Shown: positions 47,708-57,770, counted from the stretch's first letter. The stretch: 64,000 bases of DNA from a candidate division KSB1 bacterium (GCA_034506395.1 JAPDPQ010000016.1:1-64000); one strand, 5' to 3'. The notes: generated from the sequence alone by a model not told the origin. A program made the numbers and translations.

Positions 47708-49345
47708 ATGAAAGTTTGGCATTTATGGCAATCGCTGACCGCACTCATTATGATCTTGATTTTTGAAATCATTCCAGCACAGACTCAAATTGTATCATTG
47801 CCTCATCTCATGAAAAAAGGCTCGGCCACCCAGATTGTTGTTCAAGGAAAGCCGTTCTTAATTTTAGCTGGAGAGTTGGGGAACTCTACTCCATCTGACC
47901 CAAAATATCTGAGACCTTTCTGGCAAAATTTTAAAAGGATGAATCTGAACACGATCCTTAGTCCAGTTTATTGGGAATTGATCGAGCCGGCTGAGGGGAG
48001 ATTTGATTTTGCATTGGTCGACAGTTTGATTCACTCAGCCCGAAGTTATGATTTGAAACTGGTGCTGCTCTGGTTTGGATCATGGAAAAACAGCATGTCG
48101 TGCTATGCCCCCTCGTGGGTCAAGCGGGATCAACAGCGATTTCCTCGAGCGCGAACCAGATCAGGCCAGGCGCTCGAAATTCTAACCCCATTCAGCGAAC
48201 AGAACCGCAAAGCCGATGCTCGGGCATTTAAGGCGCTGATGCAGCATATTCGTTCGATAGATGAACAGCAGCAGACCGTCATTATGGTCCAGGTCGAAAA
48301 CGAGATCGGCATGATCCCGGATGCGAGGGATTATTGTGATCAGGCAAACCAATTTTTTAGCGAACCAGTGCCATCGGATCTGATGAGCTATTTGCAAAAG
48401 AACAAACAATTCCTGATTCCAGAGTTCCGACAGATTTGGGAGCAGATGGGCTATCCAACATCAGGGACATGGGAACAAGTATTTGGGAAAGGTCTTCATA
48501 CGGACGAAATATTTATTGCCTGGCATTTTGCGCGATACGCCGATGAAGTGGCAAAGGCCGGGAAAGAGGCATATCCCCTGCCTATGTTTGTCAATGCGGC
48601 GCTTATCCGTCCCAATTATCATCCGGGACAATATCCCAGCGGCGGTCCCTTGCCGCATCTTTTGGAAGTTTGGCGAGCAGCCGCCCCTCATATCGATTTC
48701 CTTGCTCCCGATATCTATTTTAAAAATTTCAAAGAGTGGTGCGAAAAATATGATCGATCTGGTAACCCACTGTTCATCCCTGAAGTGGCCAATACCCAAA
48801 GTCCGACCAATGCGTTCTATGCAATTGCTCAGCACAACGCCATGGGCTACAGCCCATTTTCAATCGAATCGTTAAGAGACCCGGATTCTCATCCGCTAAC
48901 CAAAGCTTATGATGTATTGCGTCAGCTTGAGCCATTGATCCTGGCTAAACAGGGCAAAGGCGAGATGGCTGGCGTATTGCTCGATAGCACCCATCATAAA
49001 GCCCAAGTGCAACTCGGGGATTTCATCTTTAACGTTCGGCACGAATATAGTTGGCCTTATGCCCAAAAGAGCGAAGGAGAAATGCCCCGATTTGGGGGCA
49101 TGATCATCATGCTTGAGCCAGATGAATTTCTGATTGCTGGGAGCGGCATCGTGGTGACATTCGAAGCCCGATCCGGTAATGGTGCAATTGCCGGAATTGA
49201 CCGCATAGATGAGGGCCGATTTATCGGTGGAATTTGGTCTCCAGGCCGTCGCATGAACGGCGATCAGAGCCATCAGGGAAGACATTTGCATCTGCCTGGA
49301 ACTACTTATGGAATTCAGCGGGTGAAGCTTTATGCTTATCGATAA
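47708..49345 (+). CDS. GH35-like (DUF5597) exo-glycosidase, exported
   Basis: 545 residues with a signal peptide (LTALIMILIFEIIPAQTQ). A GH35/GH42-type TIM barrel spans ~30-400: FLILAGELGNSTPS, NTILSPVYWELIEPAEGRFD, acid/base Glu199 in VQVENEIGM, and candidate nucleophile Glu359 in FIPEVANTQ. A beta-rich DUF5597-type domain follows (FIFNVRHEYSWP, GIVVTFEARSG). Characterised relatives are beta-galactosidases, so it may trim galactosyl side groups of hemicellulose. It has no sorting domain, which suggests a periplasmic location. AGAGGA precedes the ATG, and the upstream terminator lies inside its leader. Confidence 0.85.
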   Translation: MKVWHLWQSLTALIMILIFEIIPAQTQIVSLPHLMKKGSATQIVVQGKPFLILAGELGNSTPSDPKYLRPFWQNFKRMNLNTILSPVYWELIEPAEGRFDFALVDSLIHSARSYDLKLVLLWFGSWKNSMSCYAPSWVKRDQQRFPRARTRSGQALEILTPFSEQNRKADARAFKALMQHIRSIDEQQQTVIMVQVENEIGMIPDARDYCDQANQFFSEPVPSDLMSYLQKNKQFLIPEFRQIWEQMGYPTSGTWEQVFGKGLHTDEIFIAWHFARYADEVAKAGKEAYPLPMFVNAALIRPNYHPGQYPSGGPLPHLLEVWRAAAPHIDFLAPDIYFKNFKEWCEKYDRSGNPLFIPEVANTQSPTNAFYAIAQHNAMGYSPFSIESLRDPDSHPLTKAYDVLRQLEPLILAKQGKGEMAGVLLDSTHHKAQVQLGDFIFNVRHEYSWPYAQKSEGEMPRFGGMIIMLEPDEFLIAGSGIVVTFEARSGNGAIAGIDRIDEGRFIGGIWSPGRRMNGDQSHQGRHLHLPGTTYGIQRVKLYAYR

Positions 49346-49430
49346 TCATTTTTTGGCTTAGCAACGCAAAAACCAGATTCAAAATTTGTAGCTCGATGAT
49401 CTCGTCTATAATTTGTTGAAAGGCACTCGA

Positions 49431-51320
49431 ATGAAATTGAAAACAATTCATCAAAGTACTCATCAATTTTTTGGCTGGCTTCTGTTACCTTTTTCGCTAA
49501 TATTGTTTGGGATGGTTTCGAATTCATTATGCGTAGAGGTTCGAGGTACGGTAAGCACCGCCACCGAACCAGTGCAAAATGCGTTGGTGACGTTCACTGA
49601 TTGTCTCGACACGACCCGCCAATTCTGGGCAGTGACCAATCATATTGGTCAATATTCAGTCTCTATTCCGACTTCTGTGCATTCGACCGAAATTCCGCCA
49701 GTTGAGTTTGAATTAGAACAAAATTATCCCAACCCATTTTCTTCTGTGACGATGATTTCCTATCGACTGAGCGCTCCATCGGAAGTCCAGATCACCATTT
49801 TTGATATCCTCGGCCGAGAGGTCAAAAAATTTGATCTTGGTACTCAGCTCAGGGGGGGCCATCAGTTGCTGTGGGACGGTATGACTCGAAATGGAGTTAA
49901 AGTGACTTCTGGAATCTATTTTTGCCGTTTGCGAGCTTGCGGAAAAACGCAGGTCAGAAAGATGATATTCTCATCCGAGGAGGGCGACCGCACCCCCATG
50001 GGAATGCCCAAGCCGATGTCGACAATGATGTTTCAGCTAAATCATGCAACAATCGGGATGCAAACCGATTATGCGGTTCGAATCAGTAATACCGACAGCA
50101 CCATGCCCAGGATCGTCCCAAAACAAATTCGCTCTGTATCGATTCAACCCAATGCTGTGTTGAATTTTCTCGTAGAAGAGGATATTAATGCATCGGCGGC
50201 GGTGATTTATTTGGACAGTACCCGTCAGCACATTAGTGGCTTTGGAGCGGCGAACATTCTGCGATGGCGGCCGGACATGACGGCTGATCAGATCGAAAAG
50301 GCGTTCGGCACCAATGACGGCCAGATCGGATTGACAATCCTCCGTCTCCGAATTCCGCCAAGTTCCAGTGAATTTGGCTATAACGTTCCCACAGCAAAAG
50401 CGGCGTATTCGCGCGGTGTGAAAATCATTGCCTCGCCTTGGTCACCGCCAGCCAGCATGAAAACCAATAATAATTTGGTAGGAGGCCGACTGCGCGAATC
50501 AGCTTATGCTGATTATGCCGCCCATTTAAAATCATTTGCAGATTTCATGGCGAACAACGGTGCACCGCTTTACGCCGTATCAATTCAAAACGAACCTGAT
50601 GTTCAGGTCACCTACGAGTCATGCGATTGGAATGCTGACGAGCTGCTCAAATTCGTCAAAGAAAATGCCCCGGCGGTAGGCGCGAACATCATCGTTCCAG
50701 AGTCGTTCAATTTCAACCATAGCTTATCTGATCCAATTTTGCTGGATTCTGTCGCTGCATCGCATGTTGCAATCATAGGGGGGCATATTTATGGGGGTGG
50801 ACTGAGTAGTTATCCTTTGGCGGAAAATAAAGGTAAAGAGATCTGGATGACTGAACATTTAGATACAGATACCTCATGGGCAAAAGTTTTAGCAACCGGC
50901 AAAGAGATCAATGATTGCATGTTCACTGGGATGAGCGCTTATATCTGGTGGTATATTGTCAGATTTTACGGGCCAATTAAAGAAGATGGCAATGTTAGCA
51001 AGCGCGGCTTTGTCATGTCGCAATTTGCCAGGTTCGTGCGGCCCGGGTACTTTAGAGTGCTTGCCACTCAACGTCCCCAAATTCAGGTTTATGTGACCGC
51101 ATATAGAGGAGATTCGAGAGTGGTGATTGTTGCCATTAATCTGCGGTCCACTCCAGTAGATCAAGAATTCGTTTTAAAAAACATGAGCGTGGCCGTCTTC
51201 GCGCCTTATGTGACTTCGGTTACCGACAATACGGCCAGAAAAGCCGATATTGTGGCACGGGCTGGAAGGTTTACCGCCACGTTAGAGGCCTCCAGTGTCA
51301 CGACCTTTGTGTCCCAGTAG
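49431..51320 (+). CDS. GH30 glucuronoxylanase with an N-terminal sorting-type domain
   Basis: About 629 residues from the ATG at 49431, seven bases past AAAGG; a TTG 18 bases earlier is in frame. After the signal (GWLLLPFSLILFGMV) come a short carboxypeptidase-regulatory domain (~40-85), then a complete type A sorting-like domain at ~86-184 (FELEQNYPNPFSSVTMISYR...GIYFCRLRA), a linker, and the GH30 catalytic domain from ~259 (QHISGFGAANILRW). Acid/base Glu388 lies in IQNEPD and nucleophile Glu475 in WMTEHLD; the fold ends with the usual beta domain. GH30 subfamily 8 enzymes cut glucuronoxylan next to methylglucuronic acid. The sorting-type domain is normally C-terminal; here nothing of the kind follows the enzyme. 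Confidence 0.88.
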   Translation: MKLKTIHQSTHQFFGWLLLPFSLILFGMVSNSLCVEVRGTVSTATEPVQNALVTFTDCLDTTRQFWAVTNHIGQYSVSIPTSVHSTEIPPVEFELEQNYPNPFSSVTMISYRLSAPSEVQITIFDILGREVKKFDLGTQLRGGHQLLWDGMTRNGVKVTSGIYFCRLRACGKTQVRKMIFSSEEGDRTPMGMPKPMSTMMFQLNHATIGMQTDYAVRISNTDSTMPRIVPKQIRSVSIQPNAVLNFLVEEDINASAAVIYLDSTRQHISGFGAANILRWRPDMTADQIEKAFGTNDGQIGLTILRLRIPPSSSEFGYNVPTAKAAYSRGVKIIASPWSPPASMKTNNNLVGGRLRESAYADYAAHLKSFADFMANNGAPLYAVSIQNEPDVQVTYESCDWNADELLKFVKENAPAVGANIIVPESFNFNHSLSDPILLDSVAASHVAIIGGHIYGGGLSSYPLAENKGKEIWMTEHLDTDTSWAKVLATGKEINDCMFTGMSAYIWWYIVRFYGPIKEDGNVSKRGFVMSQFARFVRPGYFRVLATQRPQIQVYVTAYRGDSRVVIVAINLRSTPVDQEFVLKNMSVAVFAPYVTSVTDNTARKADIVARAGRFTATLEASSVTTFVSQ

Positions 51321-51519
51321 CGGGTTTCTTATTAGGGTGCAATTTTGGCGAACTCAGAAACCTAATTTTTCTATTTGAAATGTTGCCCAATATCCAGAAT
51401 CTGTTTGTGGGGGACGGACTGCTAATGGGGCTTCCATCCATGAGGTAATTAACGAAAATTTCCCAAATTAATTTGAGTTGAAAACGTTGTTCAATCATTC
51501 AATTCCTGAGAGCGGTTGA

Positions 51520-51699
51520 TTCTCTCTGAATATGTTCAATCTTTCGAAGCAACAGATCGCAACCCTCGATGAAGGCTTTCAGCAAGCTGGAAATTATGTT
51601 GTCGAGTTTGATGGCAAAGAACTGGCCAATGGCATTTAGTTTTGTCAACTGAAGGCCAAGAATTTTGTTCAAACCAAAAAATTGATTCTGCTAAAATAG
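51520..51699 (+). pseudogene. Decayed remnant of a C-terminal sorting domain
   Basis: One frame reads LNMFNLSKQQIATLDEGF, then QQAGNYVVEFDGKELANGI, a TAG stop at 51637-51639, then FCQLKAKNFVQTKKLILLK and TAG at 51697-51699. This is the second half of a type A sorting domain in which the usual Tyr codon before F has become a stop; a TGA also blocks the frame just upstream. It has no start codon or catalytic region. It lies 200 bases behind GH30 and just before GH43. The rest of the gap from 51321 to 51726 holds nothing recognisable. Confidence 0.8.
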
Positions 51700-51726
51700 A
51701 TTGTATGATCCGAAATGAGGGACACA

Positions 51727-54000
51727 GTGAAAAGAATTCTTTTTGCGTTTGCGCTCTGGTTATCTTTGGGGTTCAATAAAAATGCCCAATCCCCTTTGGT
51801 CATGACCTACATGAATCCTGTCATCCCTGGCGATCATCCCGATTGTACGCTGACCAGAGTAGGGAGTCATTTTTATACGACCGGGTCCTCGTTCAACCCA
51901 ACGCCAGTCATCTATCACTCAACCGATCTGGTTCATTGGGAAGCCATTGCCCAACCAGTGAATGCTTCATGGACTGGGTATGGCGATGCGCCCGGCGGAG
52001 GCTGCTGGGGAGGTCACATGGTTTATTATAATGGGGAATATTGGCATTTCTTCTCTCGCGCCAATTCGATGTATTTTGTCAAAGCACCCGACCCAAAAGG
52101 TCCTTGGAGCATGCCAGTAAAAATAAAAGATCCTCCAAACCTTCCCTACACTTTGGGATATGATAATTCGATCTTCATCGATGATGATAACAAATGGTAT
52201 CTGGTTGTTAAAAATGGCAAGCCCAATAACGGCATTGTGGAATTAGGCCCGGATGGGCAACCGACCGGTGTCGTATATGATCTAAAATGGTTGAATCCCG
52301 ATCCATCGTATCCGTACAGTTGGGCCGAAGGGCCAGTGATGTGGAAATATGGTGGCTACTATTACTATTCGTTTGCCCGGGATCTGGGTGGCGGCCAAAA
52401 GGTCATGAGAAGCCGGGTGTTGACCGCCGAACAATCCGCATGGGAAATGTTGGGTGATTTTTTCAATGAAAATGATCCTCAAAAAGGTTCTTCATTGTTC
52501 ACCAGCCCCAATCATGCCTCGCCGGTGATCATGCTGGACGATAGCACGTGCTGGGTGTTGCATCCGCTCTACGCCAAAGGCGAGTGGAAGGGCCAGGGAA
52601 GGCAGGGGCTGCTCAACCAGGTCCATTACGATGCCTATGGTAAACCTGTGGCAGATTATCCGATCAACCAGCCGTTTACAGCTCCTAAATTGCCGAGCAG
52701 CGGTATCCCCTGGATGGTGCCAAAATCAGATTATTTTAATTCAAGTAAATTGCACCCGGAATGGTCATTTCTCGGATATACTGCTATCGATCGCTATTCG
52801 CTAACTGAGCGTCCCGGTTGGTTACGATTATCGCCCAAAAGCAGATCGAAAGCCAACACTGTGATCAAAAATGATGGGGAACATAACTATTCGCTCATCA
52901 CCCGTCTTGATTTCCAGCCGAAAGCAACTTCCGATGAGGCAGGACTTTGGATCATGCGAGGCGATGAACAAATGTTCGTCAAATTGGTCAGCACCTTATC
53001 GTCTGATCAGAAAAGGTCAATATCGTTCAGCTTTGAAAATAATAAGTACGAGCTGGAAAATCCAGTGGGAGATACGCTGTGGTTTAAAATGGTGCGGGTC
53101 AATCACAAAATCAGCGGCTACTTTAGCGATAATGGGACTAATTGGACTGCAGTAGGGCAGGAGGTAGATATATCGGTAATTGATGCTTATTCTGATTTCA
53201 CTACGTTTGCAGGTACGCGACAGGGATTATATGTGAAAGGATCCAGTGATGCCTGGTTTGATCTTTATATATATCGAGATGCCTATACACCTATTTTGGC
53301 GGAGTGCCCAGCCAACCAATATGGTACTTCCCGATCATACAATCCTCAGGCTGGTTATATTCTCGACAATATCCATGCGAATGATTGGGCGATGTATGCT
53401 GGTGTTGAATTTGGTAATCATGGAGATTATCGTCGCACACCAGACTCAATGAAAGTCATTGCCTGCTGCGGTTCGGGTGGTGGCTCCATCGAGGTGTGGC
53501 TCGATTCGCTGGATAGTGGGGAGAAAATTGCTGAATGTCCGATTCGCAATACGGGTGGCTGGAGGACATTTCAAACATTCGCTTCAGCCGTAACTCCCAT
53601 ATCGGGTCGTCATGATGTCTATTTGAAATTTATTGGTTCTGAGTCTGGCAAATTGTTCCAGCTTCACTGGTTCTATTTCACTGCAAAAAGCGACACCAGC
53701 ACTGATATTCCCCAAGATGACGATTCATTAAAGCCTAAAAAATTTGGCCTGGAACAAAATTTTCCCAATCCGTTCAATCTATCGACTCAATTTCGATATT
53801 CGGTTCCCAATAGCGATTATATAAGCATCAAGATGTATAATTTATTAGGAGAAGAAGTAGCGATATTGTTTGAAGGATATCAGCAGCCGGGTGCTCATCT
53901 CGCACAATGGGAGGCTTCGGATGCAGCCAGCGGCGTTTATTTGTGTCAACTAAAAGGATCTCATTTTAATTTCATAAAAAAGGCTTTATTGATCAAATAA
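51727..54000 (+). CDS. GH43 beta-xylosidase/arabinofuranosidase with CBM6-like and sorting domains
   Basis: About 757 residues. GTG at 51727 has GAGGG five bases upstream and begins the signal peptide directly (MKRILFAFALWLSLGF); an ATG at 51715 is in frame but without a site. The five-bladed GH43 propeller (~25-330) shows the base Asp in PGDHPDCTLTRVG, the pKa-modulating Asp in YTLGYDNSIF and the acid Glu in YSWAEGPVM. A concanavalin-like domain follows (~345-520; PEWSFLGYTAIDRYS, SDEAGLWIMRGDEQ), then a CBM6-like module (~530-650; DWAMYAGVEFGNHGDY) and a sorting domain (FGLEQNFPNPFNLSTQ). It removes xylosyl or arabinosyl units from xylan at the cell surface. Confidence 0.9.
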   Translation: MKRILFAFALWLSLGFNKNAQSPLVMTYMNPVIPGDHPDCTLTRVGSHFYTTGSSFNPTPVIYHSTDLVHWEAIAQPVNASWTGYGDAPGGGCWGGHMVYYNGEYWHFFSRANSMYFVKAPDPKGPWSMPVKIKDPPNLPYTLGYDNSIFIDDDNKWYLVVKNGKPNNGIVELGPDGQPTGVVYDLKWLNPDPSYPYSWAEGPVMWKYGGYYYYSFARDLGGGQKVMRSRVLTAEQSAWEMLGDFFNENDPQKGSSLFTSPNHASPVIMLDDSTCWVLHPLYAKGEWKGQGRQGLLNQVHYDAYGKPVADYPINQPFTAPKLPSSGIPWMVPKSDYFNSSKLHPEWSFLGYTAIDRYSLTERPGWLRLSPKSRSKANTVIKNDGEHNYSLITRLDFQPKATSDEAGLWIMRGDEQMFVKLVSTLSSDQKRSISFSFENNKYELENPVGDTLWFKMVRVNHKISGYFSDNGTNWTAVGQEVDISVIDAYSDFTTFAGTRQGLYVKGSSDAWFDLYIYRDAYTPILAECPANQYGTSRSYNPQAGYILDNIHANDWAMYAGVEFGNHGDYRRTPDSMKVIACCGSGGGSIEVWLDSLDSGEKIAECPIRNTGGWRTFQTFASAVTPISGRHDVYLKFIGSESGKLFQLHWFYFTAKSDTSTDIPQDDDSLKPKKFGLEQNFPNPFNLSTQFRYSVPNSDYISIKMYNLLGEEVAILFEGYQQPGAHLAQWEASDAASGVYLCQLKGSHFNFIKKALLIK

Positions 54001-54072
54001 TCATGATGATCAATTTTTAAAAATTGTTGAACGATACAAAACTTTTCGTTTGATTTCTCGGAGAAGCGAAAT

Positions 54073-55983
54073 ATGAGTTGGTTCAAATGTCGAAGACCTC
54101 AACGCTCATCAGATAATGCAATCTTGAACTATTGCAATTACCTTATAGGAATTATTTCTCTCACTTTCTTAAATATAACTTTGATCCTTGCCCAGCCATC
54201 GGGTGGACCTTATGGTCCCATGCGCCAAAACTATCCACTGCCAAAAATATCGGGTCAAATCTATTTCGTCTCTCCTGATGGCCTGGCTGACGCCTCTGGC
54301 ACATCCCCAGAACAACCCACAACGCTAGAGGCAGCAATTGAACGGGTAAAAAGCGGCGATGCCATCATCTTGCGAGGAGGAATTTATCGCACTGGGAATC
54401 TGATCTTCAACCAGCGAATTATCATGCAGCCGTACCGGGATGAACAGCCGATATTGAAAGGGACGTATGTTGCTACTGATTGGCAAAATCTGGGCAATGG
54501 CTTATGGAAGACCTCATGGCCTCATCTGTTCCCGGCCAGGCCAGCGGATTGGTGGCGCCGCGATCGTGAGGGCAAGCAGACGCCATTACATCGCTTCAAT
54601 AACGATATGGTCTTTGTGGATGGAAAATTCTTGCAAAGCGCCAGTTGGGAGGGCGAGGTCGATGAAAATTCGTTTTATATTGATTACGACACCAAATCAG
54701 TTTATATTGCGGTCGATCCAACCAATCGCCTGGTAGAAATCACAGCTTTCGATGTTGCTTTGCTCAGAACGACTCAGGAGGTTCATGGTAAAAAATCTGA
54801 CCGGCGAGGCCCGATCATTCGGGGCATAACGTTCACCCAATATGCCTACCGTGCCATCGAAGTGGAGGGCAAATTTCCAGAGGGCCTATCCCCGGAATCG
54901 AATCATGGCAAGGATGTGGTTGGCACGGTGCTGGAAAATTGTACGATCTCGTTCTGTTCTCGAGTGGCCGCCTACCTTCGAGGTGATTCATTGGTGATTC
55001 GCCACTGCCGGGTGAGCGATACCAGCACCGAAGGAATTTACATCATGAGCTCGAATGATGTTCTGTTGGAAAAAAACGTTTTCACCCGCAATAATATCGA
55101 GCGTATTACTGGCTATTATCCAGCAGCGGTGAAAATTTTCAACCAGTGCTATCGTGCCACCTGTCGGGATAATCTGGTGATTGATCTGCCTTATTCCAAT
55201 GGTATCTGGTACGATGTCGGCAATGTGGATGGCCGTTTTTTAAACAATTGGGTCGAAGGGGTAGGCAATTACAAAAGCCCATTCGCCATCGAACAGCCCT
55301 GGCCCAGCAATAACGGATTTTTCTTTGAAATATCAAAAGGAGCGATTTGTGCTGGCAATGTGTTCATCAATTGTGATCATGGCCTCTGGGTGCTCAATAG
55401 CTCCGATGTTCAAATTTACAATAATACCTTTGTGAACAGCACAGCGTGCATCTCGCGGAATGCCCGAAGCGCGGCTGGAGATCATTTCGGCTGGCATCCT
55501 AGTACTGGCCCTGATGTTCACGAACGGGATGGCCATGTGTTTATCAATAATTTGCTGGTGGGGGACGATGATTTCGATCGATTGTTGTTTTATGTTTGGC
55601 AGCCAGCATCCTTGTGTGATCGGGTTAGCAATTCTCAATTGGATCAATTCGATTCCAACGTATTTGTGGCCGGAGCGAAATTGTTGGATCGGCCCATCAT
55701 TTTATGGAGCCCAGAGAAGAACAAAAATTGCCGGCAGCAGTTTCATTCGATAGGTGAATTTCGGAAGCATCATCCCGAATTCTTGACCAATAGCCAGTAT
55801 TTTCCCGATTACCATGGACCGTTGTTTAAAAGTCTTGAACTAAGAAATTTGGAATTGTTACGCGATTCTCCAATATTGAAATTCGGCCATTCTCTGCCAT
55901 TGGAGATCCGTAAACTAATTGGTATCTCATCGGGCAAATCCAAATATGTTGGCGCTTATCCAACAAACCAGAAGAATTTTTAA
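54073..55983 (+). CDS. Secreted right-handed beta-helix protein
   Basis: 636 residues. The N-terminal hydrophobic stretch YLIGIISLTFLNITLILA, after a ~30-residue polar start, should be the export signal. A beta-helix occupies most of the chain: the opening YFVSPDGLADASGTSPEQPT and DAIILRGGIYRTGNL are typical of such folds, and repeated N-x-V-F / V-x-E-N-C-x-I rungs follow (TVLENCTISFCSR, DVLLEKNVFTRNN, VQIYNNTFVNST). An insertion (~145-210) carries WWRRDREGKQTPLHRF. Length and layout recall GH120 beta-xylosidases and some polysaccharide lyases, but I cannot identify catalytic residues. No sorting domain is present. It lies between the GH43 and GH10 genes, so a xylan-related role is likely. 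Confidence 0.8.
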   Translation: MSWFKCRRPQRSSDNAILNYCNYLIGIISLTFLNITLILAQPSGGPYGPMRQNYPLPKISGQIYFVSPDGLADASGTSPEQPTTLEAAIERVKSGDAIILRGGIYRTGNLIFNQRIIMQPYRDEQPILKGTYVATDWQNLGNGLWKTSWPHLFPARPADWWRRDREGKQTPLHRFNNDMVFVDGKFLQSASWEGEVDENSFYIDYDTKSVYIAVDPTNRLVEITAFDVALLRTTQEVHGKKSDRRGPIIRGITFTQYAYRAIEVEGKFPEGLSPESNHGKDVVGTVLENCTISFCSRVAAYLRGDSLVIRHCRVSDTSTEGIYIMSSNDVLLEKNVFTRNNIERITGYYPAAVKIFNQCYRATCRDNLVIDLPYSNGIWYDVGNVDGRFLNNWVEGVGNYKSPFAIEQPWPSNNGFFFEISKGAICAGNVFINCDHGLWVLNSSDVQIYNNTFVNSTACISRNARSAAGDHFGWHPSTGPDVHERDGHVFINNLLVGDDDFDRLLFYVWQPASLCDRVSNSQLDQFDSNVFVAGAKLLDRPIILWSPEKNKNCRQQFHSIGEFRKHHPEFLTNSQYFPDYHGPLFKSLELRNLELLRDSPILKFGHSLPLEIRKLIGISSGKSKYVGAYPTNQKNF

Positions 55984-56097
55984 GGCTCGAATGCCTCATC
56001 AATTGGATAAGAAATGTTGGAGTTTTGATTTTCTATTTTGCTTTCGCTCGAAAAATGTACATCCCAAAGAGTAAAGGAAAAGAGAGGACGATTTAAA

Positions 56098-57723
56098 ATG
56101 AGATCAATATATGCTGCTATCCATTGCTATTTTGCATATCGGAATTCCCATCAATTACATCGCTGGTTTGTTGCAATTTTCAGTTTGCTCGGTTTCAGTA
56201 GCGGATTATTCACTCCGATAAATTCTATGGGACAGCCCTTAGCAGCAGGCAAGGATAAGTTTTTGGGCTGTGCTACCAGCGCAAATATCTATCGCTATCT
56301 CGATCGCTATTGGAACCAAGTAACGCCTGGAAATGAAGGGAAATGGGGATCGGTTGAGGTAGTTCAGGGACAATACAATTGGGCACCGCTGGATAAAATC
56401 TATACCTTTGCTGCAAATCACAAAATGCCTTTCAAATATCATACGTTGATCTGGGGTCAACAGCAGCCAGGCTGGATTAATTCTTTGGATTCCACAGCAC
56501 AGCGCGCGAAAATAGAAGAGTGGATTCGGCGCGTGGGCGAACGCTATCCCAAAATGGCAATGGTGGATGTCGTCAATGAACCTTTTCACGCGCCCCCTGC
56601 TTACAAGAACGCTTTAGGCGGCGATGGAATAACCGGCTGGGATTGGGTCATTACGGCTTTTCAACTCGCCAGAAAATACTGTCCTGATACAACCAAACTT
56701 CTGATCAACGAATATAATATTTTGCATAGCAACAGCCAGACCATTAATTATATCAACCTGATCAATCTGTTGAAGGACCGCAATCTGATTGATGGGATTG
56801 GTATCCAAGGTCACTATTTTGAATTCCGGAGCGATCTGCGGGCCACCAGCAACATTTACATCTATGACATCAATACGATCAAAGCCAATCTCGATAAACT
56901 TGCAACGCTCGGATTGCCGATTTATATATCGGAATTTGATATCGATGAACCCGTCGACTTGGATCAGCTTGCCCAGTATAAAATCTATTTTCCGATATTT
57001 TGGAGTCACTCGGCAGTGAAAGGGATCACTTTATGGGGCTATATCCAAGGGGATACTTGGGCTGCGCATCCTTACACGTATCTGTTATTGGCCGATGGGA
57101 CCGAGCGGCCTGCCTTACAGTGGTTGCGGACGTATATTGCCAGTCCACTGCCACCAACGATCATTTCGCCCAACGCAACAGGTGGCGTTTCGCTCCGCCC
57201 CTTGCTGATTTGGCATGCCTCCAAAACAGCAACTTCGTACCACGTTCAATTAGCCACGTTGAGCACATTTGTGCCTTCATCAATCGTGCTTGACACCACA
57301 ATTACCGATACACTTATTCAAGTGGGGCCACTGGATCCGAATCGGAGATATTTCTGGCGCGTGGAAGCATGGAACGAGCATGGATCGAGTGGCTATTCAA
57401 TGATGGCAATTTTCATGACCGGGGACCAAACAGCAACGGGAACAGAAATGATGCTACCAAATAAATTTGAGTTGTTTCAAAATCATCCAAATCCTTTCAA
57501 TACGGCAACGATCATTGAGTTTGAACTCCCCCGCGATTGTTGGGTTCATCTGAAAGTTTATGATGTATTAGGCAATGAGATCGCTACCCTTATCGATCAA
57601 AAGATGAAGGTAGGGAGACATTCAGTAGCTTTTCAAGCGGAAAATTTAAAGTCTGGAATCTATTTTTATCAAATTAGGGCTGGAGAGTTCACTGCTACCA
57701 AGCGCATGGTGATTGTCAAATAA
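56098..57723 (+). CDS. GH10 endo-1,4-beta-xylanase with sorting domain
   Basis: About 541 residues from the ATG at 56098, nine bases past GAGGA; the frame runs 20 codons further with only a TTG. The signal anchor lies in RWFVAIFSLLGFSSGLF. The GH10 barrel (~50-345) has QVTPGNEGKWGSVE, HTLIWGQQQPGWI, the acid/base Glu161 in VVNEPFH, LLINEYNI, GIGIQGHYFE and the nucleophile Glu279 in IYISEFDID. A Fn3-like module (~365-450) and a sorting domain (FELFQNHPNPFNTATIIEFE) follow; the usual NYPNPF is NHPNPF. It cuts the xylan backbone outside the cell, giving oligosaccharides for the TonB receptor. Confidence 0.95.
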   Translation: MRSIYAAIHCYFAYRNSHQLHRWFVAIFSLLGFSSGLFTPINSMGQPLAAGKDKFLGCATSANIYRYLDRYWNQVTPGNEGKWGSVEVVQGQYNWAPLDKIYTFAANHKMPFKYHTLIWGQQQPGWINSLDSTAQRAKIEEWIRRVGERYPKMAMVDVVNEPFHAPPAYKNALGGDGITGWDWVITAFQLARKYCPDTTKLLINEYNILHSNSQTINYINLINLLKDRNLIDGIGIQGHYFEFRSDLRATSNIYIYDINTIKANLDKLATLGLPIYISEFDIDEPVDLDQLAQYKIYFPIFWSHSAVKGITLWGYIQGDTWAAHPYTYLLLADGTERPALQWLRTYIASPLPPTIISPNATGGVSLRPLLIWHASKTATSYHVQLATLSTFVPSSIVLDTTITDTLIQVGPLDPNRRYFWRVEAWNEHGSSGYSMMAIFMTGDQTATGTEMMLPNKFELFQNHPNPFNTATIIEFELPRDCWVHLKVYDVLGNEIATLIDQKMKVGRHSVAFQAENLKSGIYFYQIRAGEFTATKRMVIVK

Positions 57724-57770
57724 CGATTTCTATGATGGTGCCCTAGATCTTCTCAAAGGCAAAGAAAAAT

